DNA from: Flavobacterium franklandianum
Lineage (GTDB): Bacteria > Bacteroidota > Bacteroidia > Flavobacteriales > Flavobacteriaceae
Assembly: GCF_007097365.1 (NCBI RefSeq)
Contig: NZ_VJZR01000002.1
Location: 329,464 to 393,463, forward strand
Reading direction: 5' to 3'
DNA length: 64,000 nt
Shown here piece after piece: positions 45,580 through 55,200 of the stretch. Made by a program: the position numbers and the translations under genes. Under the pieces are notes generated by a model. That model searched no databases. It was not told the origin of the DNA and worked only from the letters and a program-made list of their open reading frames with translations. Each line of letters begins with the position of its first letter. Within the stretch, counting starts at the first letter, position 1.

Positions 45580-45611
45580 AAAAAAATATCCCGCTCAATA
45601 TTTTGGGCAGG
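45580..45611 (-). terminator. Terminator of the 45807-51302 gene
   Basis: CCTGCCCA and TGAGCGGG on the minus strand pair at seven of eight positions around a 6-base loop, followed by ATATTTTTTT. About 195 bases after the stop codon. Confidence 0.55.
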
Positions 45612-45806
45612 AATAATTTTTTAGAAGATAACGAAAATTTTTTCTTTATTTTTTTGCCAAGATTTTGGACACGGAACTTATCTGCAGATTTTTGATAATG
45701 AATGTATTGCATTTTACTTTTCAGTAGAGTCAAAAAACGGTATCGGTTTTAAAAATTTGAGCAGTACATTTCTAACTTTTTCGAATAGTGCAAGTATATT
45801 TTTGAA

Positions 45807-48800
45807 TTATTCATCAAATACAATTACTTTTTTACTGATTTCCCCAACAGAGGTTTTTAGTTTGGCAATATATACGCCGGAACGTACTGTTTTAATTGGG
45901 ATTTGGATGTTTTCTTGTTCCTGATTTTCAATTTTACAAGTGGATATCGATTGACCTAGGATAGTATAAAGAGTTACTTTTTCAATCGTAAAATCGATTG
46001 ATTTGTTTTTAATTTCAAGGTAATTTCCATTTTGAATATGGAATATTTGAATGGCCTCTGTTAATGAATATTGATTCACTTTAAGTGTTTTGTCTTTGAA
46101 TCTTAAAGAAAATCTTGTGTCATAATTGCCAATTGGTAAATCGACTTCAAATTTTGTGATTCGGATATCGTGATAAGTATCAGTAAGATTATCGTAAATA
46201 TAAATGGATTGTTCTGGTTTGAAGTTTTCTAAAGCATCAACAATAAAACTTACTTTTCCCTCTAATGCTGTTTTTACGCCAATAGGGAAACAAGCATTTA
46301 CATCAAAAAAGCCTTCGCCTTGAATTACTAATTGGTTTTCGCCATTCAAGAAATACATATCATTTGGAAAATCATCTAAAATGTTACCATCATAACCATA
46401 ATCCATTTTGTTTGTTGCTTTTTCATTCATAAAGCCTAATAATAATTGGCGATGGTAGTTGTTGTTTGCATTGAAACCTAAACGAATTCTTTTTAATGTA
46501 TCTTTTGCAATTAGGTAATTATTATTAGGATTTGCGATAGTATTTGTTTTATTAGTTGCTTTAGTTTTGAACATTATGTTTGAAAGACCAGTTTCGTCTT
46601 CTTTATAGAAAGCTCTTTGATTATTATTAAAAACAACAGTTCCGCCAAAACCCGTTTTTCCAGTTACAAAAAATCCTTGTCCCACAGGAATATATTGGTT
46701 TGGCGCTCCTTTTGAGGGTGTTCCCAATCCGCTAATAAAATCTACATCTACAGAGCTAGGAATAGATCCTGAAGCAACACCACCTACTAAATTAAGGGTA
46801 GCATATCCACCTTGATACTCTCTTAAAACGTGTGTGTAATTTGTTGAGTAATGTTCCCAAAAATATAGGTTTCCATCAATAGACCCAATATTATCATTTA
46901 TAAATGCAACCGCATCTAATGCTGATGGATATGGATTTCCGGTTAATAGCAATTGCTCAGACAAAACAGTATTGGAGTTTATTAAACCATTATTTGGTTT
47001 TCCTAAAAAAGTATAATTTTGGGTTGTGCCTTCGGCTCCGCTTCCTTTTAGAGTAAACCCTTGGCCCACTCTAATTGGCGTTGTTTCTACTATTTTATTC
47101 CAGTTCGCATATGCATTAACATAATTGTCAAAAGTGTATAACCAATATCTTGCTAAACTTATTGGTAAAGTGGCCGATCCATTATAGCCTGCTATCCAAT
47201 TTATGTTTTGTGGTGTTGATGTAGTTCCATCTTTTAGCATCTCTGCAACGGTGTAATCGGTATTGTTGGCAATCGTATTAATTGGACTTACAGGAGAACT
47301 CCAATAGTTGTAATTGTATAAATTATTTTGTCCCTGTTGATCTCTTTCTATTGATCCAGAGCTAGTTGTGGATAAGTCACTCTCTGTGGTTTGAAGTAAT
47401 TGTGATTTTTCAACCAAATCTATTTTTCCGTCTAGTTTTAGATACCAATCATTCTGAATTTTAGTGTCATTATTCATCAAGATGGTTTTTCCTGAGTTTA
47501 CAATCATACCCAAATCTGTATTGTTTGAGGTTTCTGTAATGTTGTGTTGAACTATTACTATCGACCAATCTTGATCCATTATATCCAATCCCCTGATTTC
47601 TTTTGTAGGGCTATTCACTGCAGTTGCAAAATTGCCAGTTCTCTCAGTTAGGAAAGGCATTGGTGCTTGTTGCACAAAAATATTTTTATGGTTGTAAATT
47701 TTAGTTCCAGTCAAATCTGTAGTGGAAGTTGTTAGATCATCGATGATATCATCTTTGTAAACATCCATTCTGTAATAGCGCAATAAATTGGTAAAAGGCA
47801 AAGTGTTTGTGGGTACTAGAATTTGGGCAATATTTTTAGGAATGATTGCTCCCCTAATTTTTGAATCGGTATCTTGAATCTCTTGGTAAACCATTCTTTG
47901 TAATTGTGAATCGGTTAAGGCCACATTGAAAACACGGACTTCATCGATTTTCCCTTTAAAAAATTTAGCATTTGTACTTGGGTCTTTTCCAATGGTAAGC
48001 AGAGAAGTATCAGTAGCTATTGCTCCTGTTGCTGCTTGTGTAGCCACAACAACTCCGTTTAAATATAACTTTATATCGATGCCATTATAAATTACACCTA
48101 CATTGTACCATTGCGAAACGTTAAGAGCTGTATTGTGGGTAACTGTTGTGCTGTTTACAATTGCTTGTAGTTTTTTTTCGCTGTTAATTCGGATTTGAAA
48201 TTTTTCTTGTCCCACAACAATTCCATCAGTTGAAAAAGCTGAATTCAAATCAATCCAAGCCATCATCGACGCATTGGCTAAGCCACCAAGAATTGCTGTA
48301 CTTTGACCGTAATCGTTACGGCCGTCAAAGTCTAAAAACAATTTGGTATTTAAATCTCTTGGAGAACCAAAATAGGCAGTATTAGTATCAAAAGTATCCA
48401 AAATACCATCTTTGTCTATGTCGGTTGTTCCGTCAATAATGCCGTTGTTGTTTGCGTCTAAAGTTTTATAATCATAAATTAAAACGGTATTGGCAATGTC
48501 AAAAGAGGAGCCATTTGATGTAGTGTCTAAATAATCAGGGATTCCATCACTATCGGTATCTAGCAGAAAGGTTGTTGCTGGATTTGCAGTTGCTGTACCT
48601 TGATTTAAATTTCCGTATTGATTTGCTCCGGTTCCATAATCATAAATGTCCAAGATTCCATCGCCATAAAGTTCGCTAGAACCATTACCGTCAGTATCTT
48701 TGCTTCTAAAAGCTTCAGTTTCTGGTCCATCTCCTCTTCCATCACCGGTAATATCTCCATCACCATTTACAAAACCAGTGGCAGCATTTGTATTGCCAGC

Positions 48801-51302
48801 TCCAGATTCGTCCACATCAAAAAGAGAATCGTTGTCGCTATCCAAATCAATATAATTTGAAATTCCATCACCGTCAGAATCCAAGGCAGGAAGGGCTGCT
48901 GTAGATTCGGCACTATCGTGAAGCCCATTCCCATTTGAATCAACCCAAGTTGCATCAATTTTTCCTTTTCCGTTACTGATATTTCCCAAACCTGCTTCAA
49001 TGACATCTTCAATACCATCATTATCGGCATCTAAGTCAAAAACATCGGCAATACCATCTCCATCTCTGTCACATAAAGTTTGTGTAATTAAGATATCGTC
49101 CAGCGCTAAGTCATTTCCTAAACCACCTGTTTCGTTGTTTATAAATATTACTTTGAAAGCATTTACATTCAAAGTTAAATTTGAAGTAAATTGATACCAA
49201 TCTCCTGCTGAATTTCCATTTGTTGTAGGCGCAATTGCACCAGTACTTATGGTAGACAAAACGACATCATTAATGTCCCTGAATTCCACTTTAATGTTTG
49301 GTCTTAATCTGGTGGCGATTCCAGGTGCATCTGTTCTATCCAAATTTATAACCCAAAAACTATAGGTAATGGGTATGTTTGGCAGAGCACCAGTAATTAG
49401 GGCTGTATAGAAAATACCTGGCGTATAGGAAGCATTGAACAATGCCATTCTTCCATTTGTGTCACCACTAGTATGGTCGCCTCCCACATACCAATAGGTT
49501 GCAGCCCAAGAAGCTATTTGTGCACTAGACCCTACGGTGTATTCTCCATCATTCATACTAGTGTCACTCAAAGTTGGACAATCTGCTGTATTTGTACCAG
49601 CAGTTCCATCAGCATAGCAATAGGTTGTAGTTGCGTCATAAGTAGTATTGATAGTTGTTCTGGATCCTGTTCCAAAGTTTTCGTCCAAGAATTTATAATT
49701 TACATTATATCCATTTGCATTTTTGCAATTTGTTTCTTCGGTTACGTCCAAAATCCCATCATTGTCATCGTCAATATCTACATTATCATAGATGCCGTCA
49801 CCGTCACTGTCAAAAAAAGTTTGTGTACCTGTTCCTTCGAGATTGAAATTATAAGGATTTTCGTCAGTGTCATTATTCGCAATTGCAATTGTAGCTGTTC
49901 TAGTTCCAGTGGCACTCGGATCGAAAGTTACCACAAATGTTGTACTTGCTCCTGATGTAAGAGTTGCACTTGGATTTGTCGTAATGTTAAATTCACTAGC
50001 ATTAGTGCCAGAAATAGAAATTGTTCCAATTGTCAGGGTATTGCTACCCGTATTTTGAACAGTAAAAGTTTTTGTTATTGTTCCCAAACTGGCATCTACA
50101 GAGCCAAAATTTGTCCAATCAGTTATGCTTGGCGTTGAATCTCCATCGACAATAGTTGTTGCGTTGCCAAGGATATTGATTTCTTGTTCTGTTCCTGTTC
50201 CTTGAATAGAAAAATCATAAGGATTTTCGTCAGCATCATCATTTACAATTGAAATTGTTGCCGTTCTAAGTCCAAGAGCACTCGGGTTGAAGCTCACCAC
50301 AAATGTAGTGCTGGCTCCAGCTGTGACAGTTGCACTTGGATTTGTTGTAATTGTAAAATTAGCCGCATTGGTTCCTGAAAATGAAATTGTACCAATGGTT
50401 AATGTAGTTCCGCCAGTATTTTGAATGGTAAACGTTTTTGTAGTTGTTCCAGAACTGGTATCGACCGAACCAAAATCAGTGAAATCAGTTAAACTTGGAG
50501 ATGTATCGCCATCAACAATAGTGGTTGTATTTCCTTGAATATTTATTTCTAGTGGAGGAATCCAAGTAATTATTACTTGACCTCTAAATCCGTTGCCACC
50601 CGTTCTAACTGCAGCAGTGTTGTCATTTCGTCCTCCACTACCGCCTCCACTTAAAGCTGTGGCTGCAGTTCCATTTCCATTACTAGCTTTACCTGCGGCT
50701 CCATTACCACCACTACCATTACCACCAATTCCAGCATTGATTCCTGTGGTTGGGGCTGCCCCAGAACCTGTACTTCCTGCTCCACCACCACCACCGCCGC
50801 TAGTTCCACTAGTTCCAGAAACAGCATTACCAACTCCACCTGCACCACCAGTATAGGTAATTCCAGTTGCGGCAGTTGCGCCAAGGCCATTGAGTGGAGT
50901 AGTAGTGCCGTTTACATTCCCTCCATTCCCTCCAATTGCGGTAACTGGAACAGTTGATGCAAATGTGGAGGTTCCGCCTGGATTACCATTGCCAGCCGAA
51001 ACACCTGTTCCTCCTGCACCCACTGTAACAGTGATAGAGGCTCCAGGAGTTACTGTAATAGTAGTGTTTTTGGTATATGTTCCGCCACCGCCACCGCCAC
51101 CTGTGGATCTATTTAGAGTTGTACATCCACCACCAGCGCCACCAGCGCCCCATGCTTCGACAGTTACATTAGTAACACCAACAGGAACGATAAATGTGCC
51201 AGAAGTTGTAAAGGTTTGTGTTTGTGAAAATCCCAAATTGGCAATAAAAAGACACCCGTAAATAAGGTATTTTTTTATGCCAATGTTGTTAGTAGTTTTC
51301 AT
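45807..51302 (-). CDS. Giant T9SS-secreted protein: Gly-rich, choice-of-anchor D, thrombospondin-3-like, LamG
   Basis: 1831 residues. Signal peptide to LGFSQ; Gly-rich domain (about 27-250, start TFTTSGTFIVPVGVTNVTVE); two choice-of-anchor D/ASH-like repeats (about 255-365 and 370-475; FGSVD, KTFTIQNTGG, FVVSFNPS); calcium-binding DxDxDG repeats of thrombospondin-3 type (DSDGDGIYDNVD, DRDGDGIADVFD, DSDGDGISNYID); a LamG-like domain (about 1000-1140; IDEVRVFNVAL); the SIERDQQGQ / GNPYPSALDA module; a type A sorting signal ending KVIVFDE. From about residue 1240 it is a close paralogue of the next gene downstream. Probable surface or matrix protein. Confidence 0.88.
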   Translation of the reverse strand: MKTTNNIGIKKYLIYGCLFIANLGFSQTQTFTTSGTFIVPVGVTNVTVEAWGAGGAGGGCTTLNRSTGGGGGGGTYTKNTTITVTPGASITVTVGAGGTGVSAGNGNPGGTSTFASTVPVTAIGGNGGNVNGTTTPLNGLGATAATGITYTGGAGGVGNAVSGTSGTSGGGGGGAGSTGSGAAPTTGINAGIGGNGSGGNGAAGKASNGNGTAATALSGGGSGGRNDNTAAVRTGGNGFRGQVIITWIPPLEINIQGNTTTIVDGDTSPSLTDFTDFGSVDTSSGTTTKTFTIQNTGGTTLTIGTISFSGTNAANFTITTNPSATVTAGASTTFVVSFNPSALGLRTATISIVNDDADENPYDFSIQGTGTEQEINILGNATTIVDGDSTPSITDWTNFGSVDASLGTITKTFTVQNTGSNTLTIGTISISGTNASEFNITTNPSATLTSGASTTFVVTFDPSATGTRTATIAIANNDTDENPYNFNLEGTGTQTFFDSDGDGIYDNVDIDDDNDGILDVTEETNCKNANGYNVNYKFLDENFGTGSRTTINTTYDATTTYCYADGTAGTNTADCPTLSDTSMNDGEYTVGSSAQIASWAATYWYVGGDHTSGDTNGRMALFNASYTPGIFYTALITGALPNIPITYSFWVINLDRTDAPGIATRLRPNIKVEFRDINDVVLSTISTGAIAPTTNGNSAGDWYQFTSNLTLNVNAFKVIFINNETGGLGNDLALDDILITQTLCDRDGDGIADVFDLDADNDGIEDVIEAGLGNISNGKGKIDATWVDSNGNGLHDSAESTAALPALDSDGDGISNYIDLDSDNDSLFDVDESGAGNTNAATGFVNGDGDITGDGRGDGPETEAFRSKDTDGNGSSELYGDGILDIYDYGTGANQYGNLNQGTATANPATTFLLDTDSDGIPDYLDTTSNGSSFDIANTVLIYDYKTLDANNNGIIDGTTDIDKDGILDTFDTNTAYFGSPRDLNTKLFLDFDGRNDYGQSTAILGGLANASMMAWIDLNSAFSTDGIVVGQEKFQIRINSEKKLQAIVNSTTVTHNTALNVSQWYNVGVIYNGIDIKLYLNGVVVATQAATGAIATDTSLLTIGKDPSTNAKFFKGKIDEVRVFNVALTDSQLQRMVYQEIQDTDSKIRGAIIPKNIAQILVPTNTLPFTNLLRYYRMDVYKDDIIDDLTTSTTDLTGTKIYNHKNIFVQQAPMPFLTERTGNFATAVNSPTKEIRGLDIMDQDWSIVIVQHNITETSNNTDLGMIVNSGKTILMNNDTKIQNDWYLKLDGKIDLVEKSQLLQTTESDLSTTSSGSIERDQQGQNNLYNYNYWSSPVSPINTIANNTDYTVAEMLKDGTTSTPQNINWIAGYNGSATLPISLARYWLYTFDNYVNAYANWNKIVETTPIRVGQGFTLKGSGAEGTTQNYTFLGKPNNGLINSNTVLSEQLLLTGNPYPSALDAVAFINDNIGSIDGNLYFWEHYSTNYTHVLREYQGGYATLNLVGGVASGSIPSSVDVDFISGLGTPSKGAPNQYIPVGQGFFVTGKTGFGGTVVFNNNQRAFYKEDETGLSNIMFKTKATNKTNTIANPNNNYLIAKDTLKRIRLGFNANNNYHRQLLLGFMNEKATNKMDYGYDGNILDDFPNDMYFLNGENQLVIQGEGFFDVNACFPIGVKTALEGKVSFIVDALENFKPEQSIYIYDNLTDTYHDIRITKFEVDLPIGNYDTRFSLRFKDKTLKVNQYSLTEAIQIFHIQNGNYLEIKNKSIDFTIEKVTLYTILGQSISTCKIENQEQENIQIPIKTVRSGVYIAKLKTSVGEISKKVIVFDE

Positions 51303-51954
51303 TTCTTTTTTTGAGTAAAAAGGATGGAGAATTAGTTAGTTTTTCTAATAATTAGGATTGGTTTTTTTGAATTTAATTTTGGCTAGTCTTATTTTTATAG
51401 ACAATCTAATTATAATTGATTTATGCCCCAATTATTTAACTTAAAGATAGTGAACATTTGTTTTTAATACGATAAAAAAACATTTTTTATCGTTGAAATA
51501 CATATATTATAACTTTGTGTAGGAATAAACAACTGTTAAATTATTTCAATTATTTTTGTGCAAATATGAAAGGTTTGTAGTTTTTTTTATGTGGAGTTGG
51601 AGCGAGTATTATAAATTAAAAAAAAACTACTTTTTTGGGGAGTTTCAATTTTTTTGCGATACTGTTTTTTTCTCAATACTCTTTTTTGAGATTTTAAATT
51701 TGGCACTTTATATACCACAACAACTATTATTTATTCAATTTTTAATGTTTTGATGTTCTTGATTTTAATTTTTGAAAGTATGTTTAGAGGGTACAAGTGA
51801 TCCTATAAAAACAACATTTTTTTAATTTTTTTTCTTGGTCTGTTATTAATTGGCCCCATTGGTTTAATTCACATAAAAAAACAGTTCAAGAAATTCAAAA
51901 AATGAATAACTTGAACTGGTATTAAAAAAAAACTAAAAAAAACTAAAACTTCAA
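51303..51954. other. Intergenic region upstream of the Gly-rich T9SS gene
   Basis: 652 AT-rich bases. It has a hairpin CGATAAAAAA/TTTTTTATCG (51470-51492), a lone TAACTTTG at 51510-51517, and a strong minus-strand terminator at 51874-51918. A 65-codon plus-strand frame (51556-51753, TTG start) is not credible. No promoter was found for the 51302 gene. Confidence 0.7.
51874..51918 (-). terminator. Intrinsic terminator of the small membrane protein gene
   Basis: On the minus strand CAGTTCAAG ... CTTGAACTG (51918-51882) forms a 9-bp stem, extended inside by ATTCA/TGAAT, followed by T7. It begins 37 bases after the stop at 51955. Confidence 0.85.
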
Positions 51955-52203
51955 TTAGGGATGTTTTTTGGAGTTCACAGAAGTGATTACTTTTGTGGCT
52001 TCAATATTTTGTTGAAAATCTTTAAATTTTAAAAAGAAAGAAGACAAACCAATGATCGTTACAAACGAAACATAATAACCTATTCCACCAGTACTTATCA
52101 AAGGTATTGTAGTAAAAGTTTCTATGCCAAGGCCCGCAAAAATTGCAAAAATAGAACAGATGCAAAAAGTTACTTTATGATATTCTGATACTTTATTTTT
52201 CAT
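51955..52203 (-). CDS. Small two-helix membrane protein, unknown
   Basis: 82 residues with two hydrophobic segments (about 11-32 and 38-58; FCICSIFAIFAGLGIETF and GYYVSFVTIIGLSSFFL) and a charged C-terminal tail. I do not recognise the family. It begins 47 bases after the M14 peptidase gene with no terminator between, so it is probably on the same transcript, and a strong terminator follows it. Its own credible start and this context support a real gene. Confidence 0.6.
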   Translation of the reverse strand: MKNKVSEYHKVTFCICSIFAIFAGLGIETFTTIPLISTGGIGYYVSFVTIIGLSSFFLKFKDFQQNIEATKVITSVNSKKHP

Positions 52204-52250
52204 TTTTTTCTGAATTTAAATTGTTTTTAAATATTTTTAACCCGTAGTGT

Positions 52251-55200
52251 TTAATTGGCTACTTTCTTGTTTATTACTTTATTATCGTTGGATGTGATTT
52301 GAACAATTAAAACTTGGTTCGCATATTTTAAACTTTCAATACTCGTTTCATTTGCATTAACTTTTGTTTTTTCGAATAATAAACGACCTCTTATGTCATA
52401 CAATTTTACATTGTCAATAAATGTTCCATTTGATTTGATGTTGATGTTTCCATTTTTTTTGAAAACTACTAAACTATTTTCGTCAAAAACTACAGTGTTG
52501 GTTCCTAACGTTTTTTGGTATTTTAATGAAAATCTTGAATTTGTTGCTCCAGTTGGCGCACTAAATGTGTATCCGCCATTTTTTAAATTAGTTTCAGTTC
52601 CAGTTTCATTGTCTTTCAAGATAATATCTTGGCTTCCTGAAAACAAACCCTCTACGTGGTCTATAGCAATAGTGTAATTTCCAGGGTTTGTTGCTTTGAA
52701 ACTCAATGGCACTTCATCTGTTCCATCGAATGGTAAGGCACGACCTTGAATTACATAATCGGTATTGTCCAGAACCGAATTTAAGGCAATAGCTCCATCG
52801 TTGTAATATTTTCCGTCAAAATCGTCTACACCTTGAGTTGCTTCAGAGACATAACTCAGTGCCATTTGAGAAAAGTTTCCAATTGAATTGGTTGCGTTTA
52901 GCCAAATTGTACTTCTTTCGACAACTTTTGTTTTGAAAAATTGATTTGCATTATTCGCTATTCTCTGTCCATTATTGAAGGTTACTGAGGTTGCCGAATT
53001 CAGAGCTTCTACAAAGAAACCTTGTCCAGTTTGAATAATTCCATTAGGATTTACAACTTGGGCTCCCCCATTAGAAGTGAAAACTCCATTAACCCAAGTA
53101 CAATAAGTTGGATTAGTTAATCCATTTGTTTTTCTCCAGAAATATAAAGTTCCTGTAATTTTTGTATTGTTATCCGCAACAAACTGAGTCATACTGATGG
53201 TTGATGGATAAGGGTTTCCAACTAAATTGAATCGTTTTCCTACACCTCCATTTGTTATCGTAATCGGAATTATTCCATTATTAGGAACACCTGTGAAGCT
53301 TCCGTTCCAAACCGTTGGAGTAGTTGGATGGTTGTTTGAAATACGGATTAAATACCCCTTGCCTAAAGCAAAATTTGTTGTTGCTGGACTTGCAATTTCC
53401 GTATACAAATTGGTAGATGTGGTATAATCATAAAATCTGTTCGAACTTGTTGCTGGAGAAAACGATTGTAAAAATAAGCTGGTATTATTAGTTACCGGTG
53501 ATGACCAAGCAGTATAATCGAGACGAATTAAAGCAGAACTATTACGTTTAACTATAATATTTCCTGAATTAGCTGCATTTGAAGTCTGTATCAAATTGGC
53601 ATTATTATTCAAAGTGAAACTTCCAGAACTTACCGTTATCGCACCGTTTAAGGTTACATTATAACCTGAGGGAATGCTTACCACGGCGTTGTTATTTACG
53701 GTTAAGGTGCAAGCATTAATATTTGTCGAAACGTTATAATTACCAGCAATAATTGCTGTAGTTGAGCTTGTTGGTGCTCCATTTGACCAAGTAGTTCCAT
53801 TCCAAGTAGTCGTTGAAGAACAATTAGTAGTTATTGTAAATGTTTGGGCAACGGTTGCTATAGAACAACAAGAATTAAAAACCGTTACATTAGCAGTGCC
53901 AGAACTTGAAATGTCTGCAGCACTAATTGAAGCAGTTAATTGATTTGCACTTACAAAAGTAGAAGTTCTGTTGGCTCCATTCCATCTTATCAAAGATTGA
54001 CCATTAACAAAGTTACTACCATTTACAGTTAAAGTGAATGCTGTTTCACCACTAATAGCGGTGTTTGGTGAAATTGTGGTAATTGTTGCTTCCGGAACAG
54101 TAATAGTTACAGAGGCAACACAAGTCGATATTTGCCCGTCAGCGTCAGTGACAGAAAGAGTTACAGCTTGAGTTGTATTTGCGTGACTACAATTGAATGT
54201 GTTTGGCGAAACAGTTATTGCGGTAATTCCTATATCATCTGATGAACCATCATTAACATCTACGGGAAGAACGGTCAATGACCCAGCACTGTTTAGTGAT
54301 AAAGTTGCATTTTTACAAATGGCGACTGGAGGTGAGGATTTTATTTCAAGTATCTTGAAATTATCGAATCTAAACCCTTTAAAAGTAGTATTGTAGCCGT
54401 GAGCTCTGTTATTAGAGTCAGTTCTAAAAATAAATCGGAACTTCACGCTGGCTTTATTAAATAATCCAGAATTTTCTGTTGCGCTGATGTAGTATTCTTC
54501 GAGTACCCACTTGTCGAATTTATCTCCGTCATATATGGGTAGTCCATCGGGTTGAAAGGCTTTATCTCCTGTTGTTTTTGATGTTGTTGCAAGAGTAGTT
54601 GTATAATCTGTCACGGAAGTCGTCGTGCCAGGTTTGGTGTATTTTCCATCCATGGCAATCCAAGTTGTACCTCCATCTGGTGATCCTTGTAATTGGACAT
54701 AGTCAAAACTTCTTTCTAAATCCCATTTTGCATTAAATTGTATCGCAACTTGTTGTTTTCCAGCCAATGATATTGCAGCTGTTTGAGTTAAATTTGCAGT
54801 AGTTATTGCACTAGCATATGCTGCAGCAGTATTTGTTGTAATGCCCGCAGTTCCACCAAAACCGTCAGTTGTAGTTATAGCCCAAGATGCTGTTCCTGAT
54901 GCTGTCCATCCAGCACCAGTCAATGTGGTTGGGTCAACTAATGATGTAAATAAACTTGTTGGATTGTAATATTTTTCTAAGCGGGTTTTATAAATAATAT
55001 ACGTTCCATTTGAGAGTGTAACTTCAAATACAATTTTCTCTTTAGCAGCTATTGTTGGGCTAAGAGTGAAATTTACACCAAGATTTCTTTGTTCTAGAAC
55101 GGTCATTCCTGATTGTTCTGCCACATTAGTAACGGATAATATGTTTGATGATATAGGAGTAACAGTAAGGGTGAAATTTCCATCTGTTTGACCAACTCTT

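Larger units (their letters stand above)
45323..45806. other. Intergenic region between the two large T9SS genes
   Basis: 484 AT-rich bases without a supported gene. It holds a candidate terminator of the upstream gene (45580-45611) and a weak -7 element of the downstream gene (45430-45437); nothing else recognisable. Confidence 0.7.

Noticed and set aside
49473..49955. 160-codon plus-strand frame rich in Cys, Ser and Ile
   Set aside because: Antisense to calcium-binding and anchor-D domains of a well supported gene.
51556..51753. 65-codon plus-strand frame with a nearby TAACTTTG
   Set aside because: TTG start, Phe/Leu-rich composition expected from AT-rich DNA, no domain, and -33/-7 spacing does not fit.
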